Shown here: positions 25,751-35,500 of the stretch, piece by piece
Layout: each line of letters begins with the position of its first letter
Position numbering within the stretch: the first letter of the stretch is position 1
Source of the DNA: Monosporascus cannonballus
Taxonomy: Eukaryota > Ascomycota > Sordariomycetes > Xylariales
Assembly (NCBI GenBank): GCA_004154925.1
Contig: QJNS01000031.1
Span: forward strand, 248,001-312,000
Direction: 5' to 3'
Length of the DNA stretch: 64,000 nt
Translations under genes and position numbers: made by a program
The notes under the pieces: generated by a model
Databases searched by the model: none
The model's input: the letters and a program-made list of their open reading frames with translations, nothing else
Told to the model about the DNA's origin: nothing

Positions 25751-26569
25751 ATGGCGCGACACCTATCGGCGATGGTCGTACTAGCCATCGCGGCTTTCCT
25801 GACACTGTCGTATATGATGACGTCCTTCGGCGAAGCGCCACATGGGCGCGATCTATCAATGCCGACCTCGGGAGATGATAATCCGGCGGTCATCAAAACG
25901 GACTTGGGCGCGCTTTCCGAAAGCGTGCTCCACGGTGAATCGATCGCCCCGAAGCTGGAAAATGCAACCGCGAAGTACGCGAACCCGACACCCCTTCCCT
26001 CGGCTTCGGCCTCGTCCGCGACTCTCCGGGATCCCTTGCGCAGGCCCCAACGACACGAGATGCCGCCGTGCGCAGCCGCTTTTCCGGCAATACTAACTAA
26101 CTGTTCGTCAACAGGGCCGAGCTCGGTCGCGCGTCCTGGAAGCTGTTCCACACGATGATGGCGCGATTCCCCGAAAAGCCCACCGAAGAGGACTCCCTCG
26201 CGCTCAAGACGTACATCCAGCTGTTCGCTCGCCTGTATCCGTGTGGCGACTGCGCGTCCCACTTCCGGAAGCTGCTGGCTAAATACCCGCCGCAGGTCGG
26301 CTCGAGGAACTCTGCGGCCGCCTGGGCGTGCTCCGTGCACAACGAGGTCAATAAGAGGCTGAAGAAGCCGCTGTTTAACTGCACCGAGATTGGAGATTTC
26401 TATGACTGTGGATGCGGCGATGAGGACGGCAAGAAGACGGAGTCTACGGACAAAGCTGGGGAGTTGAAGTTGGAAAAAGACAGGTAGGTCTCTTTCCTGA
26501 CTGCGGTGGCGTTACTGCAAACCTGGATTCGCTGATTGACACCTGTGTAGCGCAGCCGAGGACGTGTAA
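25751..26569 (+). CDS. ERV2: FAD-linked sulfhydryl oxidase, ERV2-type
   Basis: Flavoprotein that makes disulfides with oxygen as acceptor and passes them on to secretory proteins in the ER. Exons 25751-25974, 26115-26483 and 26551-26569 join in frame to 203 residues. The N-terminal helix (MVVLAIAAFLTLSYMM, residues 8-23) is a signal anchor, which points to the ER enzyme ERV2 and not mitochondrial ERV1. The Erv/ALR domain begins at ELGRASWKLFHTMMARFP. The redox CxxC is C118-C121 (YPCGDC). HNEVN at 150-154 with C147, and the partner C164, form the FAD-side structure. A C-terminal Cys pair (DCGC) could be the shuttle. The last exon encodes only SAAEDV. The intron 1 donor is GTACGC, which is less usual, but phase and domain continuity support it. 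The start was chosen because it gives the anchor helix. Confidence 0.93.
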
Positions 26570-27278
26570 TTTACAATTGTATAGATGAACTTGGATTGAC
26601 AGCATGGCATTGGCGTTTGGCGCACATTACACATGAAGGGTTTCATGATTTGGGACCATCCATCTCGGAATTTTCACTGCTCCACGTGCTCGATATGTTC
26701 TCTCGTGTCATATGGTCCGTGGACGCACCCCCGGCGAAGGATCACTTTACACCATATTATGATCACATAAAGGTGATTCTCTCTCATTATGATCTGCCAT
26801 ACATCGCTCCGTTCTCACTTCGCGAATCCGTCCTATCACACACATGTGGCCCGTGGGGTACCTTACGTAAGCACTTCGTAGAGCATAGATCATCTCAAGG
26901 TGCTTACATCCGGGATTAATGCTGATTTTGCCTGTTGTGAATGCAAGCTGCGAGCAATCTTTCAACTTATCCAGATAAGAAGATCACGTGGCGATACCAT
27001 GATCCCCTGTCGGTCTACGTCTACTGTACTGTGGCTCGAGGCTGCGGAGACCCACCTGCGCCTCGCTAACGCGTCTGTAAGCTGCCTGAGCTTCTCGTAG
27101 ACTAAGGACAAACCAAGGCTGGAGCTCTCCCACCCTACTACGTCAAGCCTCCCTCCCGCCATCTCCCGCCTTCCTTCGCAAACCAACGACGCTCCTCTAC
27201 ACACAAGTTCGACCAACATATTTTTCCCCGCCAAGCTCAATTACCGGCGACCGAGAGGTTTCTGCCATACAAGCCAAG
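26570..27278. other. intergenic and proteasome-gene promoter
   Basis: About 700 bases. A CACGTG box is at 26985-26990. The final 150 bases are C/T-rich and probably form the promoter and leader of the downstream proteasome gene. Frames in 26596-26919 and in the antisense direction are not protein-like. Confidence 0.45.
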
Positions 27279-28349
27279 ATGGAGTTCGGGAATACTGGCG
27301 TATTGAATGAAGGTACGAATTGGGCATTGCAGAAACTCCGAGCTTCGGCTGCGAGAGGACCGCATGGGGGCTAATGGGCGACCGACACAGATGGCATCCA
27401 TGTCGATATGGACAGATTAAAGAAGGGCGAGGTAAAGTGAGTTCGACGATTGCTCCGACTTACAACGGACTCTGCTGACCCGGTCATAGCCTTGGCACTT
27501 CGATGTGAGCCTTCATTCATTCAAACCACCGTTCCGATAGCCTGCTGATGCAATAATGTAGCATGGCCGTTACATTCAAAGATGGAGTTATTCTAGGTTC
27601 GTCTATCATCTGCGGATGAATTTGTGTACCTTCGCCGCTATCATAGATGATATTCTTTGCCGGCCCCGACTGCTCCCGACCCCGCTCATATTTTCCGGCT
27701 TTTTGCTGACGGAGACTTTTAACTACCGCAGGCGCCGACTCGAGAACTACGACCGGCGCATATATCGCAAACCGAGTTACGGATAAGCTCACACAGGTCC
27801 ACGACACGATCTGGTGCTGCCGGTCCGGCTCGGCTGCTGACACACAAGCTGTGGCGGACATCGTGCAATATCAACTGGGCTTGTTCTCGATGCGCAACGG
27901 CAAACCCCCCACGACGCAGACGGCGGCGGCCATCTTCCAGGAGATCTGCTACGCGAACAAGGACATGCTGAGGTATATCGGCGGGAGCCTGTCAAATTCA
28001 TAAGCTGGGCGGATGCTAATATTCTCAATGCAGCGCCGGTCTTATCATCGCGGGCTGGGACGAGCGACACGGCGGCCAGGTCTATTCCATCCCTCTCGGC
28101 GGTTCTCTACATAAGCAGGCGTATGCGATTGGTGGCTCCGGCTCGACTTATATCTACGGTTACTGTGATGCGAACTGGAAGGAGGGCATGGAGGAGCAGG
28201 ACGCCGTCAATTTCGTCAAGGGTGCCCTGCGGGAAGCCATCAAGTGGGATGGCAGCTCCGGAGGTGTCATCCGCATGGTGGTCCTGACGAAGAAGGGAGC
28301 GGATCGACACCTGTACTTGCCCGATGAGGACTACAAGGTGCGACAATAG
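27279..28349 (+). CDS. PRE3: 20S proteasome subunit beta-1 (PRE3), caspase-like
   Basis: Catalytic beta-1 subunit of the 20S core, N-terminal-nucleophile hydrolase cleaving after acidic residues. Six exons: 27279-27312, 27391-27436, 27490-27504, 27562-27596, 27732-27972 and 28034-28349, joining in frame to 228 residues. All introns are GT-AG. A propeptide of 29 residues ends in NLG, and autocatalysis would free T30 (Thr1) in LGTSIMAV. D46 (Asp17), R48 and K62 (Lys33) complete the active site (GADSRT, VTDKL). [11 protein letters not shown] and [11 protein letters not shown] are standard beta-subunit elements. Exon 3 is only 15 nt and encodes LGTS, including the nucleophile. The four tiny 5' exons resemble the intron-dense 5' ends of conserved fungal genes. 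Complete and apparently functional. Confidence 0.97.
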
Positions 28350-29523
28350 TGGACGCCGCCCCCGATGGCGGCGGAGGAGGGAGGGGCTCGGGGCATGATA
28401 TCGGGCTTCGTTGAGAAAGGACCAGTATGCCCTTTGTACAATACCACTACAAGGACGTGCCACGGACATGTTTGCAGGCCACTCGTCAGGAAGGCGACGG
28501 CCGTTGCTTGGTAGTGATGCGAATCTACATCTTAAAAAGTCCCCGGGCAAAAGGCGATGGCCGCATCTCATGACGTTTGATATGAGACATCGCACTCGGC
28601 TCGCTTTGAATCGGATCGGCATTTGACAGTCTCTGCAGACGGATGCCTGCTGTCCATCCCTACGACCCTGAGACCGACGACGGATGGGCTGATTTATTCT
28701 CCTACGACCGTTGGATTAAGTCATCTCTTAGATGATCTCCGCGATACTCCGGTCGAGTCCAGGTTATGCACGTAGGATGTCAGGAATTGCTTGGCCCGCA
28801 TACAGGCGGTGAGCGCAGTCGCATCGGCGAATCAGAGCGACCCTCCCGCGTCATCTGCCTGGATTTCTTTAATCCCCCCATCCCATCCAGCCAGCCAGCG
28901 GCGATCGCGTGTCGTGGGGGTCGATCTATGACCTCTCCCCGGTACATAGAAAGCTTCTGCGTCAGGCGGATTTAGTAAGACTTACCACGTAGGGTACCTC
29001 CGCGCAGAGGTATCCGATGGCTTGGATTGACTGGATAATCGGGATTACTACGGGAACTGCCCAGGTCTAAGATAAGGTGAGAGGGGAGCAGCCTTCTTCT
29101 CCTTCATCTTCTTGGATGAAGTGAGGCTTATGTACTTAGCCTCGGTGCTTCGAGGATTTCGACACGTGCGCCGCTGAGCAGTTAGGGGGGCGGAACGGAG
29201 ATATGTAAAACGCAGCCCGCTCGCCGTTCTCGAGATCGAGATGGATGGGTATAGACTCGGAGCTGAGCTGAACCGTCCTGCTTACTGCATGCATGCCTAC
29301 ACGCGTATGTACCCGCGTGCGGCGTGCCCCTGGCGCCTGGCGCACTCCCCGCCGTTCCTACGATGGCGCTCAGCTATGGTCCTTGATACCATAGTACAGC
29401 GAAGAGGTGGTGAAGCGTATCACCGACCGACCGACTGACTGGCCCGATGTAGAATGCCGGAATCCGGGCCCGTGCCGGCGTCGCGGATGTGGATTGGCTC
29501 CTGGGCCCTTGGCCAAAGCTTAT

Positions 29524-29568
<45 letters not shown>

Positions 29569-30999
29569 CATGTCCGGCCTTTGATCGTCCGCGGCTGACT
29601 GACTGCGTTACTGATAGTAGGTGGTTATTACAGCCAGGCTACGAAGTACAGCATTGGCATCCTCGTGGACCCTGGTTTTCGCGCGGGATGATTGCATGTA
29701 CCTACGTAAGTAGGTACGTCTGTAGGTACCCAATATAAGATGTACGTACCAAGGTACTTAAGGGCAAGCGATCCCAGCCGGCTTTGAGGGCTTCCTTCCA
29801 ATGGGCTTGTTTTGGTTTGGTTGATTGACAGCAGGACCTAGCTATGAACGGAGGGAAGGTGAGCGATACTGGCTGGCACGTGGCTGAGATCCTCGTTCTT
29901 CGCATATGGCGTACGGAGCAAACTTGTGACGTGTTGCGACGCCGAACGGCGCGGCGGCTGCCACGGCAGCTCTAGGCGCGGCGGACCCGGGCGCCCGGGC
30001 CCCTGTTTGGTCTGGTCACTGCTCTATATATGTAGGTCCTCGTACCGTCGGTCTAGAACATAAAATTGCCGCGCGGCCGGGGGGCCCTTCGCAGACGGCG
30101 CTACCTACAACAACGATGGATAGGCAGGTGGCTTGTTCTAGGCGTGTCCTCTTTTCTTCTGCGCTTGCGGAGGTAGCGGGGGGGCCACGGAGAGTTTCGC
30201 GGAAACTAGAGCACCCCCATAACGTTAGAGCTAGGTTGGCACTGCATATCCCGCGCTGAAGGGTTCATTAGTTATCAATCCTCCCGCTTGGATGAGTGCC
30301 TGACGCGGTGTTATACGTAAGATATTTACAGGGTTCTGATAGGCGGCTCTTCATGCGATACCATTTTGTTAAGGCGAATTGCATGTGGAACAAACTTCTC
30401 GCAACCGCTCGAGCGACCAATGAGGTGCTCAGCAAATAGCTCTATTGATGATTATCATTTGATCGATCCGTTGAGCATAGGGGATGTACTATTCCGATTC
30501 CTTATCTGTTCGCAACACCCTACCGTGGCCTGAGCCGAGGTTCCATTGATGTTACTTAATGCTAGAAAAGGAAGATATGCAGATAAACTGCTCTAGTTCT
30601 ATCAAATAATCCAAATGATAGATAATACGAGCTCGGAGAGATGTCAACGCCCGGTCGGGTAGGTACTGTGCACTTCTCGGCAGTAGTGCACGCGGCAACC
30701 GCTTGCACAGCCATCCCACCAATTTGAAGTTTCCCTTTCTGCATTTTCGTTTCGCAACTCTCCTGGCCATTCACAGCTCGCGGATCTTGGGGGACTAGCT
30801 CGTAAGGGAAATACCGGATTCACAGAGACCCAACCGCGATCGGTGACGGTCTTTGGGCAGCACGTGCATAGGGTCTCTGGGAGTAAACGGGAAGGCCGAT
30901 AGACTGATGTGAACTTGAATCAGGGCGAAGGCGGTCCCCTCCACCTCCACTGGCTGATTATTTGTACATACAGCACCCACCACCACCACCATCATCATC
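28350..30999. other. intergenic, no recognisable gene
   Basis: About 2.6 kb downstream of the proteasome gene. It holds a CA/TA microsatellite at 29523-29566, a cluster of GTAGGTAC motifs at 29697-29760 and a perfect 14-bp GC palindrome at 29986-29999. No supported coding region. Confidence 0.5.
29523..29566. repeat. compound CA/TA microsatellite
   Basis: An (AC)n run passes directly into a (TA)n run, about 44 bases in total. Confidence 0.95.
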
Positions 31000-32300
31000 A
31001 TCGTCTTGATAACTGATCATCTCTCATTCACTCTTTTACAACCCCATCCTTTCCCCCGGGGATCGCACAGTCTCAGCCTTAAAGGGAATTTGGTTCTCTC
31101 ATTCTCGGTTCGCCCTTATATGTATATCATTTAAGCCATTTCTTAGCTGCATCAAGTACCAAGTTTCATATGGCTCTCTAACGCGGCAAGACGCTAAAGC
31201 AAAGCGTCAAAGCTCCTTGTTTTGTCTATTTATATTATCGAGCGAACGGCCATCAACTAGCCAATCCGGGGTCTTATCGCACCCACGCTCGACCCAGATC
31301 ATCCCAATCTCTACATATTCGACCCCATAATTGCTCAGGGATAAGGTAGAGAGAAAGGCAGAGAGAGGAGGGGAAGAGAGGGGAGAGGAGGAGCTTCTTA
31401 CTTTCGGATCGTCCCTGATAATATGCAATAAGTTGGGTTAAGATTCAGAGACGGCCTGCAGCTTTATGTCATAACGCGGACATTTTACTGCACTTTTGAG
31501 TTTATCACAGGCTGGCAACCCAGAGGAAAGCGAGAAAGGCAAGACAAGCCAAGTTACCTCGTTGTATACATCATTTCCAAGGTTTTTGCCTCCTCCCGCC
31601 AGGCCCGCCGCCACACAGCAAGCAAAAACCCACGCTTGCTTGAAAGGTCTCTTCTCCCCCCCGCAGGCATAACACCACCACCACCCCCCTCGCCCGACTT
31701 GACCGCCTAACAGTCAAGTTCGACTCTTTTAGCAATCTAATTTTTCTACCTAACGTCAACTTGCAACTCACGAACCGTCCGGCTCCTAAAACCTTAAATT
31801 AATCCCTATACGACGCCCACCCGGTTCTTCCTCCCCTCCTTTCCCCTCCGCCGCCACGTCGTTCGTCGTCTTTTTGTCGTCGTTCCAGTCTGCAGAAGCC
31901 TCTTCCCGTCAAATATCGGGTTGAGACGGCCAATCGACCACTTCTTGACTCCCAACCCTAGACGGGCTTATTGTTTTGATTGCGCGATCTTGTGGCTGTC
32001 GTCGCACCCTTCTAATTTTTGTGTCTTAATATCCTGGTGATCTTGACTGATCTACTAGAAGCCAAAAAAAAAAAAAAAAAAAAAAACCCACACACACATT
32101 CCCCTCCTTTACCGCAGGTCTCTTGTGAGATTTAAGACCTGACAGTGTCCCGCCGTAGTGTGGGGCCTCACAGTTTTCGGCACTTCAGGATCTGACATCT
32201 CTTCTGTACGAACTCAAGTACGCCCACCTTCTTTCGGCGCAACGACAATCCACACTGTCGAGGGGCAAGAGGCCGGGACCTAATTCGGAGTCGGCATGAT
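31000..32300 (+). promoter_or_regulatory. long promoter/leader-like segment without a gene
   Basis: The region has the texture of a fungal promoter and long 5' leader read on the plus strand: C/T-rich tracts at 31590-31700 and 31815-31910, a 23-base A-run (32064-32086) followed by CACACACA, and few ATGs. No coding exon follows before the retroelement pile at 33604. It may be a remnant regulatory region, a non-coding transcript or simple low-complexity DNA. This is inference from composition only. Confidence 0.3.
32064..32086 (+). repeat. 23-base poly(A) run
   Basis: Twenty-three consecutive A, followed by CCC and a short CA repeat. This is a homopolymer prone to length error. It could mark a retroposed transcript end, but no target duplication or coding copy was found. 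Confidence 0.9.
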
Positions 32301-33598
32301 AGCCATGTAGCCGCTTCCGCCGAGGTACTTCCGCTGCAAGATCGTTCTAGAATATGATTGGGAGGCTCAGGGAGGAAAAAACGGTGATCTGGGCAAGGTT
32401 AGTCATCCAGAAACCAAAAAGCCTTAACTATACTGTATCCCGGAGCCGGGGGGTTTCGTTATGACCGGACGAAGGTAACCGGATACACCGAAGGCGTCAA
32501 TGCTCGGCATCAGAGCCTACATACGGTATCTCACGAAATGGCTCATAAGCCTGAAAGAGTGGGGGACACCATGAGGGTTTACGGACATGTTCGGCCTAGG
32601 TGGGGGTCCGCGGAGCAGCACAGCTGCAGACAGCGGCATGGTCGGGTTCGGGGATTTTTGCCTGGATGCACATATTCTTCCCAAGTGCAACTCGACAGGG
32701 GTTTCGGAATTTGATGTCGATTTACCGTCCGCTACCTATAGGCAACATCTCTTTGCGTAATATGTTGGTAATCGTTCATCGTGAGCGGTAACTTCGCATA
32801 CAAAAAACAACACATGTTCCTTGTTATAGTATCATTCGGCAGAGCATTAAACCACGGCGTCTAGGTGATATATCACGTCCAAGAGCTCCAATAGTTCGTC
32901 CTTGGGTATTCAAAACGCGTATTTGCATACGATAGGAGCTTACGCTGCGCAATACTGCACTTGATAGAATATAATCTTAAACCCTGGAAAAAGCCCCCTC
33001 CAGTCACTTTATTAGTGATGAAGAGTGGCCTGGATCGGCTTGATATACTCTACCTAGTTAGGTATAGACCACTATAAAACGGGTGGCATATCGACAACTC
33101 GGCTGGGAAAGGCATTAGTGGCTCACTCCCGATAATGAGGCGCGAGAAATTCCGGATATGGCACCTACAAACCAAGAGTCAGTCGTTTCCTCCTCCCGCG
33201 GATTTCGGTATGCTTTTGCTAAGACGATCCCTAGCAGCTTATTCCTCGTGGATGCTAACCCAGGAGGAGATTACTCAGTGTATCTTCATAGGTTGGTCCC
33301 GCGGGTTACAGCAACAATTGTAGATTGGCTTGGCTATCTTCCAATAGCCAAGCGACATGAGAACGTCATACAGCAGCCCGATGCTACATCAGCGTCACAA
33401 TGGACCAATGAGACCTCCACTTAGAGGATGGCATCAGAGAAGCAGCTGTGGCAACCCAAGTGCAACTGGATATTTAAGTACGAAGGTGTGGAGTTGTATT
33501 TGTAACCCATCTCTGTGACACGCCAAAAAACGACGTTACCACAGGTTGCATCACCTCTGTTTCCAAGACGGCTCGTCCGCAGGCCCAATGGTATCGAT
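32301..33598. other. intergenic left flank of retroelement pile
   Basis: About 1.3 kb of ordinary composition and no supported gene. It contains another TACCTAGTTAGGTA palindrome at 33051-33064. Confidence 0.5.
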
Positions 33599-33603
33599 GC
33601 TCT

Positions 33604-33838
33604 TGTAACGAACCTGTCATACATCCACCTGGAAGTATGAGCAGTATCCGAAAGGGGTCTTGATTTGCAGGTAACAATAGGACGAGAAATAATTCATTGG
33701 TTTGTTCGTTAAAGAGATTTGCGGACTCTTCCCCCAATTAGAGAACGATGCCTCTGATTGAAGGCTTAGATTGATAACTAAGGGGCGAAAGTAAGTGGGT
33801 GCTATTTACATGAGAGACCGATTCATTATATACCTATC
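33604..33838 (-). mobile_element. solo LTR of element-1 family, left half
   Basis: Begins TGTAACGAACCTGTCATAC, which is the reverse complement of the 3' end of the element-1 LTR, and matches the intact solo LTR at 51943-52361. It stops at CTATC where element 3 was inserted. The right half resumes at 54877. The host target duplication GCTCT stands at 33599-33603 and 55055-55059. It keeps many CpA sites, so it is hardly RIPped. Confidence 0.88.
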
Positions 33839-34172
33839 TGTGACGAGCTTGGGGTTTAACCAACTATTAAACCTTAGTTGTACGGGTTTATGTTAACAGA
33901 AGTATCGTAAGAATCTAAATAATAAATATAATAACGTATTATGTTTCGTAATTTTAAAAATACCTTAAGTAATAAATTATTATTATAAATTAAAGTTATT
34001 TAAATTATAGAAATAATAAATATATATATTTTTATTTTAGCTTAAAATATTTAAACGGTTTAAACTTTTAAGCCCGTTAAGCCGGTTATGTAACTTTTTG
34101 GCGGTGGTCGGAGCTTATTTTTTTCGTAAGTCCGACCGTCCGTAAAAAAGCTAAAATTATTAGGTTATAATA
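33839..34172 (-). repeat. element 3, 3' LTR (left)
   Basis: 334 bp from TGTGACGAGC to GTTATAATA. Compared with the right LTR it lacks about 62 bp in the GC-richer distal part and is more RIPped there. Confidence 0.9.
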
Positions 34173-34397
34173 CGATCTCCCCCTTTCTAGGATCTTTGTC
34201 CCTAAAAATCAAATTATTCGTTTATTGTTCCGAGTACGTAACCTTTTTTCTTTTACTTTCGTTATGTCGAATTGCGTAAAAAATCTCGTTTTCGTAAACA
34301 TATTAATGTTTTTATTTTTTTAGAATGTATTTAACGTTTTAATTTTAAAATACCTTTTTATTTCTGTTATAAAAAAGAAAATTTAAAATGCAAAATT
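34173..34397 (+). pseudogene. element 3 antisense ORF, 5' fragment
   Basis: Between the 3' LTR of element 3 and the insertion point of element 2 a plus-strand frame reads basic residues and then a Cys-containing stretch ending NLKC-K. It continues across the element-2 insertion (AAATT duplication) as VRGSLKY at 48392. It runs on the strand opposite to the pol remains. The only in-frame stop seen in this part is TAA where CAA would fit. Confidence 0.5.
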
Positions 34398-34772
34398 TGT
34401 GACGGCTAAGCGGTTTAACCAACTATTAAACCTAAGTCGTACGAGTTTATGTTGGCAGGAATATCGTGGAAATCTAAGTAATGGATATAAAAATATGTTA
34501 CGTCTCGTAATATTAAGGGTACTTTAAGTAACGATATTATATTATAAATTAAAATTATTTAAATTATAAAATTAATAAGCGTATATTTTTTTTTCTTTTT
34601 TTAGCTTAATTATTCGTAATTACGCCGTTGGTGGTAATTAAAATTATTTGGGATTACCTTTAATTATTGATAATTACTGGCTTGGCAATGATTACCGTTA
34701 CGTAATCCGGAAGATAACCCGTATGTTTCTGCCTGACCGTTTCTTGAGACCGGCGCTTATCGGGTCGTAATA
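34398..34772 (-). repeat. element 2, 3' LTR (left)
   Basis: 375 bp. It pairs with 48013-48386 along its whole length, with differences mostly C/T and G/A. Confidence 0.92.
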
Positions 34773-34860
34773 CGATTTTCCCTTTTCTCAAAATCTTGTC
34801 CTCAAGATTTTTTTTCTTTTTTTTTTTGTTTGATAAGTATTCTTTTTTTGGTTTTTAATC

Positions 34861-35500
34861 ATGTCGTTTCGTATTTCCAAAATTCGTCGTATTCCCCGTT
34901 TTTCTATCGTTCGTTATGTTAACTTCGTAAAAGCCTTTAACGAATTCGGTTACGAAATTATATCTTATTTTTATTGTTTTTCGAAAAATATAAAGTGTAA
35001 AATAATGGAAAATGTTTTAAGGTATAAGGAATACGTTAATCGGGATCGATCTTATGATAATACCGGTATATTTATTTTTTCTTTGTAAAATATTCGTCGT
35101 AAGTATTAATATTTAAAATGCGAAAAAGCGCTTACCGAAAAACAATTATTAAAACTTTAACGGTTTTATTTCGAAGCTTAACGTAAATATTAAGAAAAAA
35201 TAAATAAAACTTTTTTTCGTTTTATTCGTTTGCGTAAATAAAAAACGTTAATTCGTTCGAAAAACGTTATTATGGTATAACGTAAATTTTAATTATTAAA
35301 TAAGTTAAAGAAATAAAAACGTTCAGAATAAAAGCAATTAAAGGCCGCCGTTACGGCTATTACGTTAACGCAAGCCGTAATCGATTAATTCGATATCCCG
35401 GTTATTGATTAATCGATTATTAATTTGGACGCGTCCGTTATTGCTAATAAAATTTTTTTAATAGGTACTGGGCGTTAATAAGATTTTTGGCGGGTTCCTA
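34861..35500 (+). pseudogene. element 2 antisense ORF: Cys-rich then coiled-coil-like
   Basis: Just inside the 3' LTR, on the strand opposite to pol, an ATG at 34861 opens a 75-codon frame. It starts MSFRISKIRRIPRFSIVRYV and holds several Tyr where Cys would fit (TAT from TGT), next to surviving Cys at YCFSKNIKCK. After the stop at 35086-35088 the same frame carries on as a Lys/Arg/Leu/Glu-rich helical sequence (KALTEKQLLKL) in which most stops are TAA at positions compatible with Gln. Loss of CAA to TAA is the expected RIP scar, so this was once one longer ORF with an N-terminal metal-binding-like Cys cluster and a C-terminal coiled coil. Element 3 has the homologous frame. Role unknown. Confidence 0.6.

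Noticed and set aside
25893..26340. Minus-strand ORFs across the ERV2 gene
   Set aside because: Antisense of the GC-rich exons and intron; the plus-strand Erv domain explains the region.
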